NCBI RefSeq assembly: GCF_016862455.1
Contig: NZ_BOMZ01000042.1
Span: 62,001 to 126,000 of the forward strand
Source of the DNA: Actinoplanes utahensis
Lineage (GTDB): Bacteria; Actinomycetota; Actinomycetes; Mycobacteriales; Micromonosporaceae
DNA length: 64,000 nt
Direction: 5' to 3'
A program made the position numbers and the translations under genes. The notes below the pieces were generated by a model. That model ran no database searches and was not told where the DNA came from. It was given only the letters and a program-made list of their open reading frames with translations. Positions 29,056-36,870 of the stretch are shown here, in pieces (the first letter of the stretch is position 1; every line of letters begins with the position of its first letter).

Positions 29056-29739
29056 GTGCACGCGGCGCTGATCGCCCTTCTCCTGGGCCTGCCCGCGGCC
29101 GTTCCCACACCGCCGGAGGTGGCCCGTTACGGTTTCGACGGCGAACGGCCCTGGGCCGACTCCTCCGGCAACGGCCATCACCTGACCCCGTTCGGCGGCA
29201 ACCAGGGCCGTCCCCGGCGTGTCCCGCACGGCGCCGGGAAGGCCGTCCAGTTCCCCGCGCCGTGCTCGCGCGAGCCATGCCGCCGTCTGATCCTGCGCGT
29301 CCTCAGCCGGGCGGGCCTGAACCCGGGCGCTAGCCCGTTCAGTTACGGCGCGACCGTGCGCCTGGCCGCGCGGGACACCAGCGACGGCCAGAACGTGCTG
29401 CAGAAGGGCTTCGCCGCCGAGGGCAGCCAGTACAAACTCCAGATCGACGGCCGGGCCGGTCAGCCCAGTTGCGTCCTGGTCGGCGAGGCGGCCCGCACCA
29501 TCCACCTGGCGATCTCCGACATCGGTGTCGCCGACGGCCGGTGGCACCGCGTCGAATGCCGCCGGGAGCAGCACGCTCTCACCGTCCTGGTGGACGGCAC
29601 GGCGCGTACCCGCACTCCCGTCCCGCCGGCCCTGCGCATCGACAACAACGAGTCCCTGAACATCGGCGGCAAGAGCGCGTTCGCCCACAACGACCAGTTC
29701 CACGGCGCGGTCGACGACGTCTGGATCAGAAAACCCTGA
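29056..29739 (+). CDS. secreted LamG/concanavalin-like domain protein
   Basis: 227 residues: a short signal peptide (1-17, LIALLLGLPAAVPT) and one LamG-like jelly-roll domain. Typical strands are YGFDG...DSSGNGHHLTPFGG, ATVRLAARD, GRWHRVECRREQHALTVLVDG and the final FHGAVDDVWI. Such domains bind carbohydrate or act as accessory modules; none is fused to a catalytic domain here. GTG start at 29056. Confidence 0.8.
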   Translation: MHAALIALLLGLPAAVPTPPEVARYGFDGERPWADSSGNGHHLTPFGGNQGRPRRVPHGAGKAVQFPAPCSREPCRRLILRVLSRAGLNPGASPFSYGATVRLAARDTSDGQNVLQKGFAAEGSQYKLQIDGRAGQPSCVLVGEAARTIHLAISDIGVADGRWHRVECRREQHALTVLVDGTARTRTPVPPALRIDNNESLNIGGKSAFAHNDQFHGAVDDVWIRKP

Positions 29740-29815
29740 CCCGGTACGGGGCGCGCGCCGTCTCACGAAGCGACGCGATGTTATGTAACGTCCGTAGACC
29801 GCTCGGACGGGGACA

Positions 29816-29830
29816 CCTAGGTTGCCTAAG
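29816..29830. promoter_or_regulatory. TTAGG-containing inverted repeat before truncated MFS gene
   Basis: CCTAGGTTGCCTAAG reads CTTAGGCAACCTAGG on the other strand, two inverted TTAGG/CTAGG half-sites as in actinobacterial iron boxes. It lies about 35 bp before the MFS start. Many siderophore exporters of this family are iron-controlled, but here the gene is broken. Confidence 0.35.
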
Positions 29831-29864
29831 TCAGTGCATGTTTACTTCTGCTTCCGGGGATCTG

Positions 29865-30188
29865 ATGACGCAAACCCTCGCCGAGCCGGTCAAGAGCGGC
29901 GGGAGGCACGCGAACACCACGCTCGTCGTGCCGTTCCTGTCCCTGGGCGGTCTCGCCTTCGCCGTGCTGCAGTCGCTCGTCGCGCCGGCGTTCCCGACGA
30001 TCGCCCGCGAGTTCGGTGTCGACACCGGGCAGATCAGCTGGATCCCGACCGCCTACCTGCTGTCCGCCTCGGTCCTCACCCCGATCCCGGGACGCCTCGG
30101 CGACATGATCGGCAGACGGCGGGTGCTGATCCCCGTCCTCGCGGTCCTCGCCGCACTGCTGGTCCCCGGCACCCGCCGCCGCCCCTGA
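29865..30188 (+). pseudogene. truncated MFS drug-efflux transporter (N-terminal fragment)
   Basis: 107 residues that match only the first helices of a DHA2-type major facilitator: TM1 (LVVPFLSLGGLAFAVLQSLV), the TM1-2 loop AFPTIAREFGVDTGQISWI, TM2 and the motif-A loop GRLGDMIGRRRVLIP, then part of TM3. A full transporter has 12-14 helices and over 450 residues. The frame ends at GTRRRP exactly where a 60-bp tandem hairpin array begins, so the rest was deleted or replaced. An in-frame ATG at 29838 is also possible, but GGGGA precedes 29865. Confidence 0.75.
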
Positions 30189-30189
30189 C

Positions 30190-30360
30190 GCCTGGTGATG
30201 TGCGGCGCACCGCCCCACCACACATCACCACACCCGGCCCGCAACCCCAGCGTGGCGATGTACGGCGAGACGACCTGCCGCACGTCACCACGCCCAGCCC
30301 GCAACCCCAGCGTGGTGACGTGCGGTCAGACGGCCCGCCGCACATCACCACGCTGGGGTC
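30190..30360. repeat. 60-bp tandem array of hairpin units
   Basis: Three units with an exact 60-bp period. Each has arms like GGTGATGTGCGG and CCGCACATCACC with a CGCAACCCCAGC spacer. Every unit can fold on its own. The array follows the truncated MFS gene, and its last unit provides the stop codon of the opposing TetR gene. Confidence 0.85.
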
Positions 30361-30955
30361 AGCGCGGCTTGAGCAGGGCCTCGACCAGGTCGCGGAGCGG
30401 TGGCACGAAGTCCGCCTCGGTGGCGGACGCGAGCGGCTCCATCCCGGCCTTGGTCCGCAGCAGCGCGATCCCGGCGGCGGCTGCCAGCACGACCTGGGCG
30501 CGCAGCAGCATGTCCTGGTCGCCGGGCGCCGCACCGGCCGCCGCGGCGAGCCGCTCGCTGTAGGAGTGCAGCAACCCGAGCCGGATCCGGTCGGCGGCCT
30601 CGTCGCCGGAGGAACGGAGCAGGAGCACCAGGTGGTACGGCACACCCCTGCTGCACGGGCCGGCGATCTGGCGGGCGATGGCCTCCGGCGTCCGGTTCAG
30701 CGGGGTGTCGTCACCGGCGGTGCGCCGCATCTCGTCGACGCTGCTGGTCAGGCAGGCCTCGAACAGGCCTTCCTTGCTCTTGAAGTACCGGCTGATCAGG
30801 GCGACGTTGACACCCGCGTCGTCGGCGATGTCGCGGACCGTGGTGGCCGCGTAGCCGTCCCGGGTGAAGCGCTGGATCGCCGAGTCCAGCAGGAGCTGCC
30901 GGGTCTTCGCGGCATCCCGGCGCCGCGGCGGCGTCTCCGTCTCCCCAGTTGTCAC
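30359..30955 (-). CDS. TetR family regulator
   Basis: 198 residues. The N-terminal helix-turn-helix is AIQRFTRDGYAATTVRDIADDAGVNVALISRYFKSKEGLF (about 20-60) and the remainder is an all-helical ligand domain. The GTG at 30955 has GGAAGGAC upstream; the frame continues upstream through the operator and was cut there. It is divergent from the UPF0104 membrane gene across an operator-like region, so that gene or the gene itself is the likely target. Confidence 0.88.
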   Translation of the reverse strand: MTTGETETPPRRRDAAKTRQLLLDSAIQRFTRDGYAATTVRDIADDAGVNVALISRYFKSKEGLFEACLTSSVDEMRRTAGDDTPLNRTPEAIARQIAGPCSRGVPYHLVLLLRSSGDEAADRIRLGLLHSYSERLAAAAGAAPGDQDMLLRAQVVLAAAAGIALLRTKAGMEPLASATEADFVPPLRDLVEALLKPR

Positions 30956-31006
30956 CAGCCGTCCTTCCACTCGATCGTGCCAGCTTATCCAGCGTATTGA
31001 TGTGAC

Positions 31007-31068
31007 GTAAACGGCTGTTGACCGACATGCCGTACGCCGGTACGGTTTTGAAGTCAACATCTGTTTAC
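31007..31068. promoter_or_regulatory. nested palindromes in TetR/UPF0104 divergent promoter
   Basis: Outer arms GTAAACGGCTGTTGA (31007-31021) and TCAACATCTGTTTAC (31054-31068) match at 12 of 15 positions. Between them CCGTAC-GCCG-GTACGG (31030-31045) is perfect. The region separates the TetR start and the UPF0104 start and is a strong operator candidate. Confidence 0.6.
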
Positions 31069-31086
31069 CAGCGTTCGGGCACGTGC

Positions 31087-32097
31087 ATGACGACATTCGT
31101 GGAAGAGCCTCCCCCCACCCGCCGCAAGGTGGGCAGGGCCGCCGCCGCCGCCGTCGTCACCGCCGTCCTCGGCGCCGAGCTGATCCTCGGCTGGCGCTCG
31201 CTGGCCGACGCCCTGACGCAGCTGCGCGCGCCGCACCTCGGCTGGCTGGGCGCCGCGCTGCTCGCCGGCACCGCCGCCATGCAGTCCTACGCCCGGATGC
31301 AGCGCCGCCTGCTGCGCTCCGCCGGCGTACGCGTGCCACTGCTCCGGCACGTCGCCCTCGCCTACGCCGCCCATTCGCTCAGCGTCACCCTGCCCGGCGG
31401 CCCCGCCTTCGCCACCGCGCTGAACTATCGCCAGATGCGCCGATTCGGCGCCTCCCCCGCGGTCGCGTCCTGGTGCATCGCCCTTTCCGGCATCCTCTCC
31501 GCCGCCGCCCTCGCCGCGATCACCGCGTTCAGCACGATCACCGCCAACGGCGCCCCCGACTGGCACACCTTCCTCGCCCTGGCCGTCGCCGTCCTGATCG
31601 CCGTCCTCGGCGCCCGCCGCCTCGGCGATCTCACCGCGGTCACCCGCCCCGTGCTGCAATTGATCAACCGGCTCCGCCGCCGCCCCGCCGACCACGGCCA
31701 GGACCGCGTCCAGGGCTTCCTCGACCAGCTTCGCGCCGCCCGCCTCACCCCCGGCAACGGCGCCGCCGCGGTCGCCTTCGCCCTGCTGAACTGGCTCTTC
31801 GACGCCGCCTGCCTGTGGCTGTGCTGCATGGCCGTCGGCGGCGGCACGATCAGCGCCGGCCAACTGCTGCTCGCCTTCTGCGCGGGCATGGCCGCCGGCT
31901 CCATCACCATCGTCCCGGGCGGCCTGGGCATCATCGACGGCGCCCTGATCCTGGGCCTGATCGCCGGTGGCATCCCCACCGACGTCGCCATCGCGGTCGT
32001 CGTCCTCTACCGCCTGATCACCCTGGGCTTCATCATCGGCCTGGGCTGGCTCTCCTATCTGGCCATCCGCCGCCGCACCCGCGCCGCCCACCCCTGA
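31087..32097 (+). CDS. UPF0104/AglD-like (LPG flippase-type) membrane protein
   Basis: 336 residues with about eight helices. Family segments: HSLSVTLPGGPAFATALNYRQM after the second helix pair, AAAVAFALLNWLFDAACLWLC in the second half, and ITIVPGGLGIIDGALILGLI near the end. The last is the hallmark PGGLGxxE/D loop of the lysylphosphatidylglycerol synthase flippase-like group. Members transport lipids or lipid-linked sugars; substrate unknown. ATG at 31087 chosen by homology-like start. Probably controlled by the divergent TetR protein. Confidence 0.88.
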   Translation: MTTFVEEPPPTRRKVGRAAAAAVVTAVLGAELILGWRSLADALTQLRAPHLGWLGAALLAGTAAMQSYARMQRRLLRSAGVRVPLLRHVALAYAAHSLSVTLPGGPAFATALNYRQMRRFGASPAVASWCIALSGILSAAALAAITAFSTITANGAPDWHTFLALAVAVLIAVLGARRLGDLTAVTRPVLQLINRLRRRPADHGQDRVQGFLDQLRAARLTPGNGAAAVAFALLNWLFDAACLWLCCMAVGGGTISAGQLLLAFCAGMAAGSITIVPGGLGIIDGALILGLIAGGIPTDVAIAVVVLYRLITLGFIIGLGWLSYLAIRRRTRAAHP

Positions 32098-32165
32098 CCC
32101 CCGACCCGGAACATCCACCGCACGGTCGCGGCACCCGCACGCGGCGGCGGCCAGCCTGCGCGGCA

Positions 32166-32260
32166 AATGCAAGGGCAAGGGCAAGGGCAAGGTGGGGACG
32201 GGGGCGGCACGAGCGGCACGAGCGGCACGAGCGGCACGAGCGGCACGAGCGGAGGCGACC
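32166..32260. repeat. AAGGGC and GGCACGAGC tandem repeats
   Basis: Four AAGGGC/AAGGTG hexamers (32169-32192) followed by five exact GGCACGAGC nonamers (about 32206-32250), downstream of the UPF0104 gene and 35 bp from the stop of the opposing TetR gene. Confidence 0.8.
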
Positions 32261-32294
32261 GAGGTGCAGGCGGTACGGGCGCGGGCGTCGCCGG

Positions 32295-32984
32295 TCAGCT
32301 TGCGGCGAGGGCGCGGGCGGCGCGGCCGAGGGTTTCGATCAGCGCCGGGACCGGGCGGCCGTCGGTGACCGTCCAGTGCTGCAGCTGCTCGGCGGAGAGC
32401 ATGGCCAGCAGAGCCTCCGCGCGTACCCGGGGATCGGGTGTGCCCGCGGCCTCCATCAGGACCTCCACATGGCGACGCCAGAACGGGTAGACCGGTTTGG
32501 CGAGACGGCCGCCGGGGGTGCCCGTCTCCGACAGCAGGACCAGGTCCAGGGAACGGACCGTGTGCTCCACGTAGGCGGCCACGAACGCGGTCAGCCGCTC
32601 CAGGCCGGGCGCGCCGGGACCGAGGGGTGCGGGCCCGTACATCAATCGCTCGTGCAGTTGACGTCCCCGCTCGTCGAGCAGGGCCGCGGCCAGGCCGGCC
32701 TTGTCGGTGAACCGCCGGTAGAGGGTCCCCTTGCCGACGCCGGCGGCGGTGGCGACGTCGTCCATGTTGAGTCCGGCGATGCCGTGTTCGGCGTGCAGGC
32801 GGGCGGCCGCGTCGAGGATGCGCAAGCGGTTGCGGGCGGCGTCGGCGCGTTCCGGCGCGGGCTGCCCCAGGACCGGCAGGGAGCCCCGTGCCGGCGCCTC
32901 CCGGGCCGGCCGCTTTCCGGCCGACGGCTTGCTCTCCCCCGACGCCCTTGCCGAAGCGGACTCGAGTCCGTTACTGTTCTCCAC
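32295..32984 (-). CDS. TetR family regulator of the adjacent epimerase-like gene
   Basis: 229 residues from the GTG at 32984. The first ~50 residues are a disordered Ser/Ala/Pro tail. The helix-turn-helix (LDAAARLHAEHGIAGLNMDDVATAAGVGKGTLYRRFTDKAGL) starts near residue 57, and the C-terminal helical domain follows. One of two 14-bp operator palindromes falls inside codons 5-9, so either the true start is further in or the protein represses by blocking elongation. It is divergent from the NAD(P)-binding protein gene. Confidence 0.88.
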   Translation of the reverse strand: MENSNGLESASARASGESKPSAGKRPAREAPARGSLPVLGQPAPERADAARNRLRILDAAARLHAEHGIAGLNMDDVATAAGVGKGTLYRRFTDKAGLAAALLDERGRQLHERLMYGPAPLGPGAPGLERLTAFVAAYVEHTVRSLDLVLLSETGTPGGRLAKPVYPFWRRHVEVLMEAAGTPDPRVRAEALLAMLSAEQLQHWTVTDGRPVPALIETLGRAARALAAS

Positions 32985-33004
32985 AAGCGGACTTTAGTCC
33001 GTTT
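32954..33004. promoter_or_regulatory. paired TetR operators
   Basis: AAGCGGACTCGAGTCCGTTA (32954-32973) and AAGCGGACTTTAGTCCGTTT (32985-33004) share the palindrome CGGACT-NN-AGTCCG and lie 31 bp apart centre to centre, three helical turns. They cover the TetR start and sit 47 bp upstream of the epimerase-like start. Confidence 0.75.
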
Positions 33005-33050
33005 GGCCTGTGGCCGCTACTCGGCCACCCCGATTCACCAGGAGTTCCTC

Positions 33051-33929
33051 ATGAACGTGCTCGTTCTCGGCGCCACCGGCTACATCGGCTCCACCGTCGT
33101 CGCCAAGCTGGCCACCGCCGGTCACCGGGTCACCGCGGTGTCCCGGTCCGCCCCGGCCACCGACCTGCCGGGCGTCACCCCGGTGCGCGGCGACCTGCTC
33201 GATCCGGACGCCGTCGCCGCGCTCGTCACCGGCGACATCGACGCCGTCGTGCACACCGCCGCCCCGCAGGGCGAGGCCGACCTGCCGGTCGTCGGCGCGC
33301 TCACCCGGGCGCTCGCGGGCAGCGGCCGCCCACTGGTGTGGACCAGCGGCGTGTGGGTCCTGGGCGAGACCGGCGACGGCCCGGCCGACGAGACCTCCCC
33401 GGCCGCTCCGATCGCGATCGTCGCCGCGCGGCCGGCCGCCGAGTCCCTGGTGCTCGCCGCCGCCGATCAGGGCGTGCGCGCCGTCGTCCTGCGGCCCGGC
33501 GTCGTCCACGGCGGCGGCGCGGGAATCCCGGCGATGCTCGCCGGCTGGGCACGGGAGCTCGGTCACGGGCGCTGGGTCGGCGGCCCGGCGGCGAGCCCGC
33601 GCTGGCCGCTCGTGCACGTCGACGACCTGGCCGACCTCTACGTGCTGGCGGTGACCGGCGCCGCGTCCGGATCGATCCTGCACGGTGTCGCCGAGCCCGG
33701 CGTGCACACCGAGGACCTCGCGATCGCCGCGGCGCGCGGGGCCGGCGCCGCACCGGTCGCGCACGCCTGGCCCGAGGCGGAAGCCGCCGCCGAGCTGGGA
33801 GCGCCCTTCGCCGAGGCTCTCGTCCTGGACCAGGTGGTCGGCGCCGAGCGGTCCTTGGCGCTCGGCTGGAAGCCCAGCGGCCCCACCGCCGCCGAGGACC
33901 TGGCCACCGGTTCCTACGTCACGGCTTGA
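33051..33929 (+). CDS. NAD(P)-dependent epimerase/dehydratase-like (extended/atypical SDR)
   Basis: 292 residues. The cofactor loop is GATGYIGSTV (~7), with AVVHTAAPQGEADLP after strand 4, SGVWVLGETG near the active-site Ser position, and WPLVHVDDLADLY plus SILHGVAEPGVHT in the C-terminal half. This pattern is that of NAD-dependent epimerase/NmrA-like proteins induced by TetR neighbours, often quinone or aldehyde responsive. A YxxxK dyad is not evident, so catalysis is uncertain. AGGAG precedes the ATG. Confidence 0.88.
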   Translation: MNVLVLGATGYIGSTVVAKLATAGHRVTAVSRSAPATDLPGVTPVRGDLLDPDAVAALVTGDIDAVVHTAAPQGEADLPVVGALTRALAGSGRPLVWTSGVWVLGETGDGPADETSPAAPIAIVAARPAAESLVLAAADQGVRAVVLRPGVVHGGGAGIPAMLAGWARELGHGRWVGGPAASPRWPLVHVDDLADLYVLAVTGAASGSILHGVAEPGVHTEDLAIAAARGAGAAPVAHAWPEAEAAAELGAPFAEALVLDQVVGAERSLALGWKPSGPTAAEDLATGSYVTA

Positions 33930-33980
33930 CCGGAGACGCCCGGTCGGCGAGAAGACGGGGCCGGCGACCGCGGGGAGGGA

Positions 33981-34532
33981 TCAGGCGAAGTCCCGGTATT
34001 TGATCTTGGCGCGCCTGCCGTCCCCGTGGTGCCAGACGATTCCTTCGATCGTCGGGTGGGCGAGGAGCCAGGTTCGGAGGCCGTCGAGATCACGCGGGAC
34101 GTCGAGGTGCTCGGCGTCGGCGTGGGCGATGAGCGCGTGGCCGCGTACCCCCTCGGGATTGCCGTTGATCTTCTCGCCGACGAGTTCGTAGGTGCCGGGC
34201 TTCCGGGTCTGTGGCGACGCGGCGAGGGCCTCGGCGTGGTAACGCGCGTACGCCGACTGGGCGATCGGCTCCCACCCCATGGTCTTGCCGGTGTTCTCGT
34301 CGGTGACGACCGCGCGGTAGCCCGGCGGGGTGGCCCGGCCGGGGCGGACCTCGCGCCGCGCCCACCAGGCGCCGTCGTCGTCGAGCAGCACGCAGGTGCC
34401 GTCGTATTTGCGGGTGGCGACCCCCTCGCCGTCGAGCACCCACTGGCATACGGGGTCGGCCTCGGGCAGCACGTGCCGACGGTCGTCCGGGTCGCGCTGG
34501 AACAGCGTGGGGATCTTCTGCATGAACGCCAT
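33981..34532 (-). CDS. RNA ligase of the RLIG1/DUF5565 type
   Basis: 183-residue nucleotidyltransferase-fold protein. Motif I is RKYDGTCVL (~42), with the lysine expected to take AMP. Later segments WWARREVRPG, GWEPI, TYELVGEKINGNPEG, HALIAHADAE, and IEGIVWHHGDGRRAKIKYRDF follow human RLIG1 (C12orf29), which has KVDGTC, WARLDRKP, YELIGTNINGNPYG and KIEGIVWHCSDG in the same order. RLIG1 joins 5'-phosphate to 3'-OH RNA ends. The bacterial protein is shorter at the N-terminus. ATG at 34532, or 34523 (MQKIPTLF). It is divergent from a HAD phosphatase gene, which may be unrelated. Confidence 0.82.
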   Translation of the reverse strand: MAFMQKIPTLFQRDPDDRRHVLPEADPVCQWVLDGEGVATRKYDGTCVLLDDDGAWWARREVRPGRATPPGYRAVVTDENTGKTMGWEPIAQSAYARYHAEALAASPQTRKPGTYELVGEKINGNPEGVRGHALIAHADAEHLDVPRDLDGLRTWLLAHPTIEGIVWHHGDGRRAKIKYRDFA

Positions 34533-34548
34533 CTTCGCAGGGAGACAA

Positions 34549-34568
34549 AACGGATTTCAGTTTCCGTT
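34549..34568. promoter_or_regulatory. small inverted repeat in ligase/phosphatase divergent promoter
   Basis: AACGGA and TCCGTT flank an 8-bp spacer in the 63-bp interval between the RNA ligase and phosphatase starts. It could be a regulator site shared by both genes. Confidence 0.3.
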
Positions 34569-34595
34569 CATCTACGTCCGTCGATAATGTGCGGC

Positions 34596-35156
34596 ATGCG
34601 AACCCTCCGTGCTCTCGTCGTCACCCTCGCCGCCACCGTGGTCACCGGTGCCGCCGCCACCCCGGCGCAGGCCGCCGCCCTGCCGTCCTACGAGACCTGG
34701 ATCACCGACGTCACCACGGTCACCGACCAGGCCTCCGATTACCTCGACGACCGGCTGCCGGCCGGCGGCGCCCGGGCCGCGATCGTGCTCGACATCGACA
34801 ACACCGCTCTGCAGAGCAAGTATCGGCCGTACGCCGCCACCCCCTCGGTGCTCGCCCTGGCCCGTCAGGCCCGCGCCGACGGGGCCGCGGTCTTCTTCGT
34901 CACCGCCCGCCCGGAGATCATCGAGGCGGCCACCGAGGCCAACCTGAGCATCGTCGGGTACCAGTGGACCGACCTCTACACCCGGCCCACCTTCAACTTC
35001 GAGGACAACCAGACCTTGAAGACCAAGGCGCGCATCGCCATCGAGCGCCGCGGCTACACGATCGTCGCGAACATCGGCAACAGCGCCACCGACCTGGGCG
35101 GCGGGCACGCCGAGCGCACCTTCAAGCTGCCCGACTACGGCGGACAGCTGGACTGA
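34596..35156 (+). CDS. secreted HAD-family (class B/IIIB-like) acid phosphatase
   Basis: 186 residues. Signal peptide 1-27 (RTLRALVVTLAATVVTGAAATPAQA). HAD motif I is IVLDIDNTAL (nucleophile Asp, ~70), motif II Thr in FFVTARPE (~108), motif III Lys in TLKTKAR (~145) and motif IV in IVANIGNSATDLGGG (~160). It is typical of actinobacterial exported acid phosphatases that release phosphate from organic esters. An in-frame ATG three codons upstream (34587) is possible. Confidence 0.9.
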   Translation: MRTLRALVVTLAATVVTGAAATPAQAAALPSYETWITDVTTVTDQASDYLDDRLPAGGARAAIVLDIDNTALQSKYRPYAATPSVLALARQARADGAAVFFVTARPEIIEAATEANLSIVGYQWTDLYTRPTFNFEDNQTLKTKARIAIERRGYTIVANIGNSATDLGGGHAERTFKLPDYGGQLD

Positions 35157-35173
35157 TCTATATCGTTGCGGGG

Positions 35174-36364
35174 GTGACCGAGACCGCCTCCCGGGGACAG
35201 ACGCTGCGCCAGCTCGGCCCCACCGTCTACCTCCCCTCGGCGGTCTACTCGATCGGTCAGGGCGCCGTCGCGCCGGTCATCGTGCTGACCGCGACCGGCC
35301 TCGGCGCCTCCCCCGCGGCCGCGGCGGTCGTGGCCGGCCTCCTCGGGCTCGGGCAGATCAGCGGGTCCCTGCCGGCCGGTGTGCTGATCTCCCGGGCCGG
35401 CGAGCGGCGCACCATGCTGCTCGCCGCCGGACTCGCCGTCCCCGCGCTGGTCGCGTGCATGCTCGCGCCGAACGTACTGGTCCTCGGCGCCGCGGTGATG
35501 CTCTTCGGCGTGTGCTTCTCGGCGTGGGGACTGTCCCGGCTGTCCTACCTGACCGAGGCCGTCCGCCCGGAACTGCGCGCCCGCGCCATGTCCACCCTCG
35601 GCGGCGTCGGCCGGATCGGCACGTTCGGCGGCCCGTTCCTCGGCGCCGGGGCCATGCACCTGGCCGGCCTCGACGGCGCCTACCTGGTCGCGATCACCGC
35701 GGTCAGCCTGGCCGCGCTGGTGCTGGTGATCAGCCCGCCGGTCCCGCACGACCGGGCGCCCGTGCCCGGCGCCGAACGCCCCGGCCTCTTCACGATCATC
35801 CGCGCCCACCGGCACACCCTGCGCACCCTCGGTTCCGGCGTGCTGCTGGTCGGCGCGCTCCGTTCGTCCCGCCAGATCATCGTGCCGCTGTGGGGCGCGT
35901 CGCTCGGCCTCGACCCGGCCACCATCGGCCTGATCTACGGCGTCTCCGGCGGCATCGACATGCTCCTGTTCTACCCCGCCGGCAAGATCATGGACCGGTT
36001 CGGCAGACGCTGGGCAGCCGTGCCGGCGATGACCCTTCTCGGACTCGCGCACCTGCTGCTGCCGCTCGCCGGGAACGCCTGGGGACTCGCGGCCGCCGCC
36101 CTGCTGATGGGCTTCGGCAACGGTTTCAGCGCCGGCCTGGTGATGACCCTCGGCGCGGACGCCTCCCCGTCCGTCGGCCGCGCCGAGTTCCTCGGCGCCT
36201 GGCGCCTCTGCTCCGACCTCGGCCAGGGCGGCGGCCCACTGCTGATCGGCGCGGTGACGGCGGTGGCATCCCTGACGGCGGCGGCCCTCACGATGGGCGG
36301 CGCGGGCCTGCTCGCCGCTGGGCTGCTCTACCGATGGATCAAACCCCGGCAGTTGTACGGATAG
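35174..36364 (+). CDS. MFS transporter
   Basis: 396 residues, 12 predicted helices with a central loop near residue 195 (VPHDRAPVPGAERPGLF). The first-half motif-A-like loop is LISRAGERRTMLLAAG and the second-half loop is GKIMDRFGRRWAAVPAM, as in drug/metabolite exporters. The GTG at 35174 starts 17 bp after the phosphatase stop, so the two may be cotranscribed. Substrate unknown. The 3' flank holds a repeat arm shared with the element at 59-60 kb. Confidence 0.88.
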   Translation: MTETASRGQTLRQLGPTVYLPSAVYSIGQGAVAPVIVLTATGLGASPAAAAVVAGLLGLGQISGSLPAGVLISRAGERRTMLLAAGLAVPALVACMLAPNVLVLGAAVMLFGVCFSAWGLSRLSYLTEAVRPELRARAMSTLGGVGRIGTFGGPFLGAGAMHLAGLDGAYLVAITAVSLAALVLVISPPVPHDRAPVPGAERPGLFTIIRAHRHTLRTLGSGVLLVGALRSSRQIIVPLWGASLGLDPATIGLIYGVSGGIDMLLFYPAGKIMDRFGRRWAAVPAMTLLGLAHLLLPLAGNAWGLAAAALLMGFGNGFSAGLVMTLGADASPSVGRAEFLGAWRLCSDLGQGGGPLLIGAVTAVASLTAAALTMGGAGLLAAGLLYRWIKPRQLYG

Positions 36365-36385
36365 ATCGCCCTCCGCCGGATCCCG

Positions 36386-36457
36386 GCCGTCCCGTGACCC
36401 CGGGCGGCTGCGGCAGGCGTTCCCTCACGACCGTTTCCCGGTGCCACTCATGCATGC
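36386..36457. repeat. single arm of the family C repeat
   Basis: GGCAGGCGTTCCCTCACGAC and the following GGTGCCACTCATGCATG match the left terminal inverted repeat at 59154-59228 with few differences. Only one arm is present here, directly after the MFS gene. Confidence 0.75.
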
Positions 36458-36870
36458 CCCTCCCGGCCACCCCGGCCAGGCACCGACCACCCCACGTTCT
36501 CGGCCCGGGCCCGGCGAACAGACACCACAACGTCAAGATCGCCGGGTGACACCGCCGGCCGGGTTTCCACCTCCGACGGCAGGCCAAGGCCCTGAGCTCC
36601 TAGTCCAGCGGGTCCGGCAGGTCAGCCGACTCCGGCACGCCCGGCAACTTCAGCAGGTCCGGCACGTCCAGCGAGTCCGGCGGGTTCGGGGGTTCGGGGG
36701 GTTCGGGGGGGTTCGGGGGGGGTTCGGGGGGCCCGCGGGTTCGGGGGCCGGGGGGTTCGGGGGGGCCGGCTGGTCCGGCTGGTCCGGCGCGCCCGGCGGG
36801 TCCGGCTGGTCCGGCGGGTCCGGCGCGCCCGGCGGGTCCGGCGCGCCCGGCGGGTCCGGCGGGAGCCGGG
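36458..36870. repeat. gene-free tandem GTCCGGC/GGGGTTCG repeats with long G runs
   Basis: About 100 bp of plain sequence is followed (36604-36865) by imperfect 12-15-bp units such as GGTCCGGCGG and CGCGCCCGGCGG. A middle block has GGGGGTTC units whose G-run grows from 5 to 8. No gene is seen. The block lies downstream of the MFS gene and abuts the stop of the opposing response regulator. The G runs could form quadruplexes on the plus strand. Confidence 0.75.

Noticed and set aside
30190..30360. CRISPR-like array
   Set aside because: Units are directly abutting 60-bp hairpins with no unique spacers and no cas genes nearby.
31083..33929. 948-codon plus-strand open frame
   Set aside because: It is a shifted frame over the UPF0104 gene and the TetR gene; only its last third coincides with the real epimerase-like gene starting at 33051.
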